Assembly: GCA_039961635.1 (NCBI GenBank) | Contig: JABRWB010000001.1 | Span: 33,172 to 97,171, forward strand | DNA: 64,000 nt | From: a bacterium | GTDB taxonomy: Bacteria; 4484-113; JAGGVC01 | Direction: 5' to 3' | In this document: piece after piece, positions 1 to 7,753 of the stretch | How the letters are laid out: each line of letters begins with the position of its first letter | How positions within the stretch are numbered: the first letter of the stretch is position 1 | Program-made: the position numbers and the translations under genes | Notes under the pieces: generated by a model | Told to the model about the DNA's origin: nothing | Databases searched by the model: none | Seen by the model: the letters and a program-made list of their open reading frames with translations, nothing else

Positions 1-1
1 A

Positions 2-328
2 GGAATAAAAAAGGCCGCGGAAATAGTTGGTGCAAAGTACCTTGAGCCTCAAGTTCTTGCTCCCATAAAAAGCGATAAGTATAAAGGTATACTCAAGAAG
101 TTGGTAATGGTCCCGGGACGAGAATCGTTCGCGCGCGCCGATATTATGAATTTGTTGAATGACAGCGAACGTGCCGCCCTAGGGAAATTCCTTTCGAAAA
201 TGAAGGATCTGCAGATAATCACAGCAGAGCCGGAATTCGGACCCGGACACTACAAATTTACAAGCAGACTACATTATTTATACTTCAGAATAAAGTCCGA
301 ATTGGAAATGAAGAAAACCGATCGATAG
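2..328 (+). CDS. C-terminal end of unrecognised protein (partial)
   Basis: The reading frame is open from the first bases of the window and stops at 328, so only the last 108 or so residues are visible. The fragment is lysine-rich and mostly helical, with a motif resembling a winged helix near the end (ARADIMNLLNDSERAALGKF followed by a beta-like GHYKFTSRLHYLYFRIKSE). This layout is similar to the C-terminal winged-helix part of some AAA+ P-loop ATPases, but no nucleotide-binding motif is in view and I do not assign a function. A TTG at 101 could be mistaken for a start; the upstream frame is open, so truncation by the window edge is more likely. Confidence 0.4.
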   Translation, partial: GIKKAAEIVGAKYLEPQVLAPIKSDKYKGILKKLVMVPGRESFARADIMNLLNDSERAALGKFLSKMKDLQIITAEPEFGPGHYKFTSRLHYLYFRIKSELEMKKTDR

Positions 329-334
329 ATAAAA

Positions 335-880
335 ATGAATGCGACCATCAACACCGCGATGCTTTTCACGCTCGAGCGGCGGCAGCGGAGCCGGGAAGTC
401 CTGCGCGGCCTTTTGCGGCGGCTGACGCACGACCAGATTACGCAATCTTTCGACTGGTGCGGATGCGAGACGATCGCGCTCACCTGCGTCCACGTCGTCG
501 GATGCGAACTGCTCTGGGTGCAGGGCGTGCTGCGGGGCCGAGGCCAGAACGGCAAACCGGGTTTCCGCGGGCCGCACGGGATGGTTCCCGTCAAGCCAGG
601 CTGGATTTACAGCCCCCAGAACGGATACGCCGGCGACCTCGAGCGCACCTGGGAGCTGCAGGACGCGCTGGCCGCCGATACGGCCAGGTACGCGGCCGAG
701 ACGGATCTTTGGGCCGATATCGAATGCTCGTTCCCGTGGCAGCCGGATGCGCGGGAAATCATGAAGCCGTGGCTGGTGCTCAACCATGTGTTTTCGCATG
801 AATTCCACCACAAGGGCCAGATCGTCGGGATGGTCAGGGCGCTTGGGATAACCGACATCCCGGAGACGGATTTGGCGTGA
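335..880 (+). CDS. DinB-family putative metal-dependent enzyme
   Basis: A 181-residue protein with the four-helix-bundle DinB/YfiT-like layout. The C-terminal helix carries the typical His-rich motif HVFSHEFHHKGQI, with candidate metal ligands His151, His155 and His158/159. A further possible ligand is His53, in the TCVHVVG segment. DinB superfamily members are small metal-binding proteins, some acting as thiol-dependent transferases and others of unknown role, so no substrate can be named. The gene follows the preceding partial gene by six bases and may be co-transcribed with it. Downstream, a paired-hairpin structure (882-944) separates it from the convergent alkD-like gene. Confidence 0.75.
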   Translation: MNATINTAMLFTLERRQRSREVLRGLLRRLTHDQITQSFDWCGCETIALTCVHVVGCELLWVQGVLRGRGQNGKPGFRGPHGMVPVKPGWIYSPQNGYAGDLERTWELQDALAADTARYAAETDLWADIECSFPWQPDAREIMKPWLVLNHVFSHEFHHKGQIVGMVRALGITDIPETDLA

Positions 881-881
881 G

Positions 882-944
882 TATGGAAGTGCGGCAGCCT
901 GCCGCCGCCGTATTTGGACACCGGCAAGCCGGTGCACTCCCATA
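882..944. repeat. Composite inverted repeat (three-stem hairpin)
   Basis: Outer arms TATGGAAGTG (882-891) and CACTCCCATA (935-944) pair with one mismatch. Between them lie two perfect hairpins: GCGGCAG/CTGCCGC (891-897 and 899-905) and CACCGGC/GCCGGTG (919-925 and 928-934, loop AA). The element fills the gap between two convergent genes. It could act as a bidirectional terminator, although no T-tract follows, or be a dispersed REP/BIME-like repeat. Confidence 0.55.
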
Positions 945-960
945 CAAATCGATAATTACA

Positions 961-1680
961 CTATTTGCCCAAAATACGAATGCGCATTTTTTCCGGCAGC
1001 GTTCTAGCCCCTTCCCTTCTTGTAAGGCCGCTCGCCCTGTCGCCGACGCGCAAAAGAAAATCGCACACCTCCCGCGGATAGTGCTTGCAGCTTTCGCGTA
1101 GCGCCCAGCCGATAGCCTTGCGGATGAAAAACTCCTTTTCGAACAGCCGCTCCTCCCAGGTCGGCCAGCTGTATTCGTGATTGAGCATCCCGCGCCTGGC
1201 CGGAAGCGCGTGAATCAGAATCGCCGCCCTTCGCGTCCACATCCAATCGTCATCCGACCATTTGCGCACGACGCGGTAGACCGGCTCGCCCAGCCGCATC
1301 CCCATCGGGCCGAGCGCTGTGAAAGCCAGCGTGTCGAGAAGCGCCCATCCGTCACATAAGCTCGCCATCTCCTTTATCCACGGCAGGTCGCCAACCTCCA
1401 GTTCTCCCGCGATCCGGTCCAGGAGCGACAGCGCCGCGATGCGTTCGTCGAACCAGTCCGATGTCCAGAGCTCGCGGATGACAGGCTCAAGCTCCGCGCG
1501 CGGGATTGCGGGCTTTTTCGGAAATACCTCCCGAAGGATCGCGCGCTGCACGTCCGCCTTCAGCCCGTGAAATTTCAGCGGCGATTTGTGATACGCTTTC
1601 TGCGCCGCGGCGTCCGCGGGATCGCCCGCGGATTTCATCTTCCGATGCAACTCGGCTGTTCGTTTGTCGGACATTTGCAT
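961..1680 (-). CDS. AlkD-like DNA alkylation repair protein
   Basis: Predicted DNA glycosylase of the AlkD HEAT-repeat family, which excises N3- and N7-alkylated bases without base flipping. The 239-residue product has the expected family motifs, including KWSDDDWMWTRRAAIL and KEFFIRKAIGWALRE in the C-terminal half, and family-typical length. Start choice is uncertain: ATG at 1680 (or ATG at 1674) gives a normal N-terminus, while a GTG at 1710 would add a Gly-rich stretch encoded by a palindrome (1685-1701). No strong ribosome binding site distinguishes them. The gene is convergent with the DinB-like gene and lies just downstream of cysE on the same strand. Confidence 0.78.
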   Translation of the reverse strand: MQMSDKRTAELHRKMKSAGDPADAAAQKAYHKSPLKFHGLKADVQRAILREVFPKKPAIPRAELEPVIRELWTSDWFDERIAALSLLDRIAGELEVGDLPWIKEMASLCDGWALLDTLAFTALGPMGMRLGEPVYRVVRKWSDDDWMWTRRAAILIHALPARRGMLNHEYSWPTWEERLFEKEFFIRKAIGWALRESCKHYPREVCDFLLRVGDRASGLTRREGARTLPEKMRIRILGK

Positions 1681-1684
1681 TGCA

Positions 1685-1701
1685 GGCGGACATAGTCCGC
1701 C
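1685..1701. repeat. Perfect inverted repeat upstream of alkD-like gene
   Basis: GGCGGAC and GTCCGCC flank an ATA loop, forming a perfect 7-bp stem immediately upstream of the likely start of the alkylation-repair gene. It could be an operator, a weak terminator after cysE or a dispersed repeat; nothing in the sequence decides. Confidence 0.4.
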
Positions 1702-1739
1702 GCCAATCACTGCCAGGAACGATGCGCGGCTCCGTTTTG

Positions 1740-2738
1740 CTAGCCGTCGCTTTCCCCGGCAACGCCGGCGGGCAGTCCGGTTTTGGGATCCACGACTTTG
1801 ACTCTCACGGCCGCGGGATACACGATGCTTCCCGGCGGGACGTCCGTCGTCAACCGGACGTTCGCAGCGACGACCGAGCCCTTACCAATCCGGATTCGGC
1901 CCAGTACTGAAGTGTTCGAATAAATTACGACGTCGTCTTCCAATATGGGATGGCGCGGAACGCCTTTCACCGGAAATCCGCGCTCGTCCAGCTCGAAGTT
2001 CTTTACCCCCAGCGTCACGCCCTGGTATAGCCGGACGCGGTTGCCGATTATGCAGGTCGCGCCTATCACGACTCCGGTTCCGTGGTCTATGAAAAAGCTC
2101 TCGCCGATCTCGGCGGCCGGATGGATATCAATTCCTGTAATGTCGTGCGCGTACTCGGTCATGATCCGCGGAATCAGCGGCACGCCGAGCACCGCGAGCT
2201 CGTGCGCCATCCTGTAGTTCGTGACCGCGAACATCCCCGGATAGCAGAACACCGGCTCGTCGCGAATCGTCGTCGCCGGATCGTAATCGTAGCTGGCCTG
2301 CGCGTCCGTGGAAAGAATCCGTCGCACTTCGGGCAGCCGGTTGGCGAAAGCCACCACCATATCGCGCGAATCCGGGACGCACTTGCCGCAGGTTGCAAAG
2401 TCCTTTTCGCACTCGAAACAGAGCGCACGCATTACTTGCTCTTGCAAAAGGCGAAGAGCACGGTCGAGCGTCGTCAATACGTACGCGCGGATTGTGCGCT
2501 CTGTCAGCTGGCCGTATCCAAAATAACCGGGAAAGAGCACGCTTCGGAGCATCTCCACGCACTCGTGGACCGAGCTGCGGGAAGGCCGCGGATGGCCGCG
2601 GAAGTTCTTTCCCGCTGGATTGCCGGGCACGTCGCCCGGTGCGCAGACCGCCTCAAGTATCGCGTCGAAATCTATCCTGCCGTCTCCGAACTGCTCGCAT
2701 GCCTCGTCCAGAATCGGCGTAATCTGTGGATCATTCAT
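1740..2738 (-). CDS. cysE: Serine O-acetyltransferase
   Basis: Catalyses acetyl transfer from acetyl-CoA to L-serine, the first step of cysteine synthesis. The 332-residue product has an N-terminal helical domain (about residues 1-175) and a C-terminal left-handed beta-helix built from hexapeptide repeats, starting near DIHPAAEIGESFFIDHGTG. The catalytic-type His lies in that DHGTG motif. It resembles the longer EpsC/CysE-like enzymes and ends in a Pro-rich tail. ATG at 2738 is preceded by GGGAGG at good spacing, so an upstream in-frame extension to 2837 is not used. The gene is divergent from the transaldolase gene. Confidence 0.9.
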   Translation of the reverse strand: MNDPQITPILDEACEQFGDGRIDFDAILEAVCAPGDVPGNPAGKNFRGHPRPSRSSVHECVEMLRSVLFPGYFGYGQLTERTIRAYVLTTLDRALRLLQEQVMRALCFECEKDFATCGKCVPDSRDMVVAFANRLPEVRRILSTDAQASYDYDPATTIRDEPVFCYPGMFAVTNYRMAHELAVLGVPLIPRIMTEYAHDITGIDIHPAAEIGESFFIDHGTGVVIGATCIIGNRVRLYQGVTLGVKNFELDERGFPVKGVPRHPILEDDVVIYSNTSVLGRIRIGKGSVVAANVRLTTDVPPGSIVYPAAVRVKVVDPKTGLPAGVAGESDG

Positions 2739-2896
2739 AAGCCGCCTCCCGTCCGGCCGGTATTCCCCAGCCATCGGCGGAAAAAGATTATCACAGAAAT
2801 GCCGCATCGAGATTCCGGAATTAAATCCGCCGGACAACCGGCTTTGGTATAATGCCCCCGCCGGGCGGCGGTTTCCGGCTCAAAGGATGATGCGCG

Positions 2897-3550
2897 TTGA
2901 AGATTTTTCTGGATACGGCCAATATTGACGAGATCCGGCAGGGCGTGGAAATGGGCCTCGTGGACGGAATCACCACGAACCCCACGCTTGTCGCCAAGGA
3001 AAAAGTCAAATTCAAGGACCGGATAATCGAAATCTGCGAGATCGTGGACGGCCCGGTAAACGCGGAAGTAACCGGTCTGACGGCGGACGAAATGGTGAAC
3101 GAAGCCCGCGAAATCAGCGAGTGGGCCAAGAACATCGTCGTCAAAATACCGATGACGCCCGAAGGAATGAAAGCCGTCCAGCGGTTGTCCAAACATGATA
3201 TCGACACCAACGTGACCCTGATATTCAGCGTCAACCAGGCGCTGCTTGCCGCGAAGGCCGGGGCGAAGTACGTCAGCCCGTTCATAGGACGGCTTGACGA
3301 CGCGGGCCAGGACGGAATGGCGCTGCTTGAAGAAATAATCACGGTTTTCCAGAATTACGGAATCGACCGCTGCGAAGTGCTCGCCGCCAGCCTCCGGCAT
3401 CCGATTCACGTGAAGCAGGCTCTGATGTTGGGCGCGGATGTAGCAACCCTGCCCTACAAAGTGTTCGAGCAACTATTCAAACATCCGCTGACGGACATCG
3501 GACTCAAACGCTTCCTTGACGACTGGGAAAGCGTGAAGGGGCTCGTGTAA
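2897..3550 (+). CDS. fsa: Small transaldolase / fructose-6-phosphate aldolase
   Basis: A 217-residue single-domain TIM barrel of the short transaldolase/FSA family (TalC/MipB type), acting on sugar phosphates in the non-oxidative pentose phosphate pathway or as a fructose-6-phosphate aldolase. The N-terminus [13 protein letters not shown] and the motif [13 protein letters not shown] are diagnostic. The Schiff-base lysine is in NIVVKIPMT (about residue 86). Translation starts at TTG 2897, preceded by AAAGGATGA; no in-frame ATG fits. Transaldolase versus aldolase activity cannot be separated by inspection. The stop is followed directly by the HAD phosphatase region, probably one transcript. Confidence 0.88.
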   Translation: MKIFLDTANIDEIRQGVEMGLVDGITTNPTLVAKEKVKFKDRIIEICEIVDGPVNAEVTGLTADEMVNEAREISEWAKNIVVKIPMTPEGMKAVQRLSKHDIDTNVTLIFSVNQALLAAKAGAKYVSPFIGRLDDAGQDGMALLEEIITVFQNYGIDRCEVLAASLRHPIHVKQALMLGADVATLPYKVFEQLFKHPLTDIGLKRFLDDWESVKGLV

Positions 3551-3661
3551 GTGACAGGCGCTCCGCGGACGCAGATTGCATCCGCGGGAGTTTCATCCCC
3601 GGACACGGCAGGCGGAATCAGAATTTCGCCAAGCGTCGATCAAAGAATACTTGCCGCCGCA

Positions 3662-4519
3662 ATGGCGAAACTCAAGTTGATCGCGCTTGATTGCGACGGC
3701 GTGATCTGGGTCGGGGAATCGCCGCTGCCCGGTGCGAACGAACTTGTTTTATGGTGCCGAAAGAACGGGATTCGCGCGTGCGGCGTAACGAACAATTCGA
3801 GCCGCGGCAGGGCTAACCTGGGAGAAAAAGCCGCAAGGCTCGGAATTCCGATGTCGGCGGACGATTTCTACACGACGAATCATCTGGCCACCGAAATAGC
3901 AGCCAAGCGTTATCGCGGAAAGGACGTACTAGTCTTAGGAAGCGGCGACCTGCTCGAAGCAGTGCAGGAAGGCGGAGCCAATGCTGTTCCGGTGGTTCAG
4001 TCGCTTGAGGAACTGCGAAGCCGCGAGCTCGAGGAATACAAATACGATGCGCTGATAGTCGGGTACGACCGCGATCTTCGGTACGCAGGAATCTGTCATG
4101 CGGCTGTCGCGATTAAAAACGGCGCGGATTTCATTTCAACGAATTCGGATTTCGCCTTTCCCGTAGGAGGCATTTACCTTTGGCCCGGAAACGGCGCGAT
4201 AGCGGACATGCTTTCTCGGATTACAGGCGTCAAGCCGGAAACCCACGGCAAGCCGGAGCCCGGACTTCTGCTGGCGGCGATGCGGGGCTGCGGAGCATTT
4301 CCAAACGAAACGCTGATGGTCGGCGACCGCGTTGAGACCGACATCGCCTGCGGCAAAAACGCCGGAGCGTGGACTTGCCTTGTGGGAACAGGAGTGCAAA
4401 TGGCGGGCGGCAACGATCCGGAATGCGGGATTGAGCCGGATTTGTTCGCGCCGGACTTGCCATCTCTGCTGAATTGGCTTATTAAGGTGCGCGAGGAGGA
4501 AAGCCGCCGGAAAGCGTGA
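3662..4519 (+). CDS. HAD-IIA family sugar/glycolate phosphatase (NagD-like)
   Basis: Haloacid-dehalogenase-superfamily phosphatase of the NagD/p-nitrophenyl-phosphatase subclass. Motif I is LIALDCDGVIWVGE at the N-terminus, motif II is VTNNSSRG, and motif III/IV is HGKPEPGLLLAAM with MVGDRVETDIACGKNAG. Likely substrates are small phosphate esters such as 2-phosphoglycolate or nucleotide monophosphates. ATG at 3662 (285 residues) matches where the family begins. A GTG at 3551, directly after the transaldolase stop, would add 37 residues without family resemblance but cannot be excluded. The gene sits between fsa and pyrG on the same strand. Confidence 0.85.
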   Translation: MAKLKLIALDCDGVIWVGESPLPGANELVLWCRKNGIRACGVTNNSSRGRANLGEKAARLGIPMSADDFYTTNHLATEIAAKRYRGKDVLVLGSGDLLEAVQEGGANAVPVVQSLEELRSRELEEYKYDALIVGYDRDLRYAGICHAAVAIKNGADFISTNSDFAFPVGGIYLWPGNGAIADMLSRITGVKPETHGKPEPGLLLAAMRGCGAFPNETLMVGDRVETDIACGKNAGAWTCLVGTGVQMAGGNDPECGIEPDLFAPDLPSLLNWLIKVREEESRRKA

Positions 4520-4534
4520 TTCCGGCGGATTTGA

Positions 4535-6163
4535 ATGTCCAAGTACATATTTGTAACGGGCGGCAACGTGTCCTCGATCGGCAAGGGCATCGCCAGCGCG
4601 TCAATAGGCACGATGCTGAAGGCGATGGGATACAAGGTTGCCGTGATGAAGATTGACCCGTACCTTAACGTGGACGCCGGAACGATGAATCCGCTGCAAC
4701 ACGGCGAGGTTTTCGTCACGCGCGACGGCGCGGAAACCGACCTCGATCTGGGACATTACGAGAGGTTCATCGACACCGAGCTTACGCGGCTTTCGAACGT
4801 TACGACCGGGCAGGTTTACAGCTCTGTAATCGCGTCCGAAAGGCGCGGCCAGGAGCACCTGGGAAGCACGATCCAGGTGATTCCGCACGTAACGGACGAG
4901 ATCAAGCGCAGAATCAGGCTCGTCACCGCGCAGCACCGCGCGAACGTCGTGATAGTGGAAATCGGCGGCACGGTGGGCGACATCGAAAGCCTGCCGTTTC
5001 TGGAAGCAATCCGCCAGTTCCGAAACGAGGTGCGGCGCGGCGGCGAAAGCGCGATAAACATCCATGTCACGCTCATTCCTTACCTATTCCCAGGCGGGGA
5101 ATTGAAAACAAAACTCACACAGCACAGCGTAAAAGAGCTCCGCAGCATCGGCATCCAGCCCGACATCATCATCTGCCGCACCCATCAACCGATGGACGAA
5201 GCGCTCAAAGCGAAAATCAGTCTTTTCTGCGACATAGAGCCGGAAGCGGTTATCCAAGGCTGCGACGCGGAAAGCATTTACGACGTTCCGCTGATGCTGA
5301 AAGACGAGAAGCTGGATCAGCTCGTCTGCAGCAAGCTGGGGCTTGGATTCAACGAACCTGACCTGACGAAATGGTGGAAGCTCCGTCACAACCGGACGCA
5401 TCCAGTTGGGAAAGTCAAGATTGCGCTGGTCGGCAAATACGTGGCGTTGCAAGACGCATACCTATCAATCAACGAAAGCTTGAAGCATGGCGCATACAAC
5501 AACTGCCAGGAGCTGGAAATAGAATATGTGAACGCCGAGCAGGTAACCCGCGAAAACGTCAAGAAAAAACTGGCAGGTTGCGACGGTTTGCTGATTCCGT
5601 ACGGTTTCGGCAGCCGCGGGATGGACGGCAAGATCGAAGCCATTCGATACGCGCGGGAAACCGGAATGCCTTTCCTTGGAATATGCTTCGGGCTGCAATG
5701 CGCAGTAGTCGAGTTTGCCCGCAACGTGCTGAAACTTCCAGACGCGAATTCAACCGAATACAAACCCAAATGCAAGAATCCCGTTATCGCCAAGATGAGC
5801 GAGCAACTTAAGGTAAAAGACCTGGGCGGCACGATGCGCCTGGGAGATTACACCGCCGTGACGCGGCCCGGAACGCTGGCTTACAAGCTGTACGGCCGCG
5901 AAAGGATTGTGGAAAGGCACCGGCACCGCTGGGAAGTGAACAACGCTTACAGGGAAGCGCTGGAGAAGGCCGGAATGTCCATCAGCGCGCTGTCCCCGGA
6001 CGGCAGCCTTGTGGAAATGATTGAGATTCCGTCGCATCCGTTCTTCATCGCAACCCAGGCGCATCCGGAGTTCAAAAGCAGGCCGACGCGTCCTCATCCG
6101 CTGTTCGACGGACTAATCAAGGCATGCGCAGCAAATTCCCTTCGCAAGCCCGTTAGGGATTAA
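4535..6163 (+). CDS. pyrG: CTP synthase
   Basis: Converts UTP to CTP using ATP and glutamine, the last step of pyrimidine nucleotide synthesis. The 542-residue length is normal. The N-terminal amidoligase domain starts MSKYIFVTGGNVSSIGKGIA with the P-loop-like segment. The C-terminal class I glutamine amidotransferase domain carries the nucleophile Cys384 in LGICFGLQ and the His510/Glu512 pair in AHPEF. The oxyanion-hole segment reads PYGFGSRG rather than the common PGGFGxRG, a conspicuous Gly-to-Tyr change. The gene is convergent with the HdrB-like gene. Confidence 0.96.
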   Translation: MSKYIFVTGGNVSSIGKGIASASIGTMLKAMGYKVAVMKIDPYLNVDAGTMNPLQHGEVFVTRDGAETDLDLGHYERFIDTELTRLSNVTTGQVYSSVIASERRGQEHLGSTIQVIPHVTDEIKRRIRLVTAQHRANVVIVEIGGTVGDIESLPFLEAIRQFRNEVRRGGESAINIHVTLIPYLFPGGELKTKLTQHSVKELRSIGIQPDIIICRTHQPMDEALKAKISLFCDIEPEAVIQGCDAESIYDVPLMLKDEKLDQLVCSKLGLGFNEPDLTKWWKLRHNRTHPVGKVKIALVGKYVALQDAYLSINESLKHGAYNNCQELEIEYVNAEQVTRENVKKKLAGCDGLLIPYGFGSRGMDGKIEAIRYARETGMPFLGICFGLQCAVVEFARNVLKLPDANSTEYKPKCKNPVIAKMSEQLKVKDLGGTMRLGDYTAVTRPGTLAYKLYGRERIVERHRHRWEVNNAYREALEKAGMSISALSPDGSLVEMIEIPSHPFFIATQAHPEFKSRPTRPHPLFDGLIKACAANSLRKPVRD

Positions 6164-6312
6164 GACTCAAAAGGAATCAGCCGAAAGCCGGCATCGGCGG
6201 CCAAGACAACATTTCCTCGCGGCCATACGGACTTCTGTGCGGAAATAAAAGCAAAGATATTTGCATTTCCAAATGGCGAGGAGCTTCCCGCTCTGTACGC
6301 GCCTGCAATCCA

Positions 6313-7143
6313 TCACGCGCTGTACGACCGCAGGCTCTCGGGTTTAAGCCTGTGGCGGTCGAATCCCAAGGATTCATAGGGCGCTCCCTGCGCGTACGCG
6401 AGAAGCTGGAAGTAATAAACCGGCGGATTACTAAATTCCTCCCCGAACTTTTTTCCTATTTTCAGTTGTCCCGCATCGAACTGCGAAAAGCATGTGGGGC
6501 AAATCAAGCAAAGGATATCCGCGGCCGCCTCGTTCACTGTCGAAAGCAGATCGCGCATCATTTCGAGGGGAGGAGCCTCGTCCTGGCATGCCTTGCCGCA
6601 ACACAGATACCAGTTCGAATGCCGAACCGGAGTCGCGCCTAGCGCGGCGACGCAATCCTCCAACACATGCGGATCGTTCGGATCGTCCACATTCATGATT
6701 TTGCTCGGTTTAAGAAGATGGCATCCGTAGTGGATCGCGACTCGCAGCCCGTCGAGGGGCCTTTTGACCGTGAGCTTCACCGCTTCCGGCCCCGCCTCGT
6801 CGCGAACGAGCGCAATCACGTGCCGAACGCGCGTAGTGCCGCGGTAAGTGCGTCCGATTTTGGCCAGCCTGGCGTTTACCTTTTCGCGCAACTCCGGGTT
6901 TTCCAGAAGGTGCCGCGCTTCGGACAACGTCGCGGTGCAGCCGCTGCAGTTTGTTGCAATATCCAATCCCAGCTCCTCCGCGAGCGAAAGGTTGCGCGCC
7001 GCGACCGACAGCCAAGCAAGCTTGTCCTTGGACTTGAAATAAATCGGGTCCGGGCAGCAAGACGCGCCGTGCATGTCCACCAGTTCGATGCCAAGCTCCG
7101 GCAGCGTTTTGCGGATTGCGGGATTGAAGGCTATTGTCGTCAA
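6313..7143 (-). CDS. HdrB-like CCG-domain protein, N-terminus missing
   Basis: Resembles the B subunit of heterodisulfide reductase and related CCG-domain redox proteins, which bind cysteine-rich non-cubane clusters. The second CCG motif is complete: Cys141, Cys181-Cys182 and C215-x2-C218. The first motif has Cys29-Cys30 and C66-x2-C69 but lacks the leading Gly-Cys that normally lies about 15 residues before the visible start. The frame begins at TTG 7143, is open to 7200 with unrelated sequence and no ATG, and is then closed by a stop. This suggests a 5' truncation, perhaps a decayed gene. No HdrA, HdrC or other partner is adjacent; a formate dehydrogenase operon is divergent. Confidence 0.75.
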   Translation of the reverse strand: MTTIAFNPAIRKTLPELGIELVDMHGASCCPDPIYFKSKDKLAWLSVAARNLSLAEELGLDIATNCSGCTATLSEARHLLENPELREKVNARLAKIGRTYRGTTRVRHVIALVRDEAGPEAVKLTVKRPLDGLRVAIHYGCHLLKPSKIMNVDDPNDPHVLEDCVAALGATPVRHSNWYLCCGKACQDEAPPLEMMRDLLSTVNEAAADILCLICPTCFSQFDAGQLKIGKKFGEEFSNPPVYYFQLLAYAQGAPYESLGFDRHRLKPESLRSYSA

Positions 7144-7643
7144 CTGATTTATGAAGAGTTTGAAAGGCGGTTGATGGTTTGGTGGAGGAAGCTTGGGATA
7201 TTAAGCTTAAGGCAGCTTGAGTCCAATTTGCCCAAATATTCGGCCCCCCGCAAACCTTATGATAGTTGCCGGTATTCGCGAATTTCAGTGATTCTGCCCC
7301 TGGACTTCCTTCTTTCAGCATTAACACTTTCTTCACAATGTGAACTGCCAATAAATGGCTTGGGGATGTATGTGAAATATTTCTTTATATTCCTTATTTT
7401 TCATCGAATGAAATTGGCTGAGTAAGCGGTTGCTTGTGACAAATGAAACATATGTTCACAATACGGCGATTTGGCGGCATCTGAAGTTGTCCGCTGGAGC
7501 CGCCAATTTATGAGCTTAATTCACCTGGTTCGTATTACGGTAAATCGTATATTAAATACTATTTTACTCGCATTTGGCCTTTACTTTCCCCACACAGAGT
7601 GAAGTTTGATACGTATTGCGCAAGCAAAGATCATGGGAAATAC
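7144..7643. other. A+T-rich noncoding leader with recurring TGTGAA half-sites
   Basis: No convincing coding sequence is seen. Compared with its flanks the stretch is A+T-rich. The hexamer TGTGAA or its complement TTCACA occurs at 7332, 7339, 7371 and 7455, and again at 7662 inside the promoter. The first two form the dyad TTCACA-A-TGTGAA (7332-7344). A 13-base direct repeat TGTATGTGAAATA occurs at 7367 and 7658. The pattern suggests operators of an unidentified regulator of the formate dehydrogenase operon. Confidence 0.45.
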
Positions 7644-7672
7644 TTGACTTTTGAGGCTGTATGTGAAATAAT
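7644..7672 (+). promoter_or_regulatory. Candidate sigma-70-type promoter of the fdn-moco operon
   Basis: TTGACT (7644-7649) and AATAAT (7667-7672) are separated by 17 bases, about 80 bases before the fdnG start. A TGTGAA hexamer (7662-7667) abuts the -10 box, so a regulator bound there would touch polymerase. Confidence 0.5.
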
Positions 7673-7753
7673 CTATTTGGGGATTTGTAATCTCCTTCAC
7701 TTGTTCATATTCATTTCGGGTATCGAGGACTGTCGTCCGAAGGGGGTGATCAG

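Noticed and set aside
3551-3661. GTG 3551 as the HAD phosphatase start
   Set aside because: The extra 37 residues precede the normal family start and show no similarity, though the GTG abuts the previous stop and cannot be excluded.
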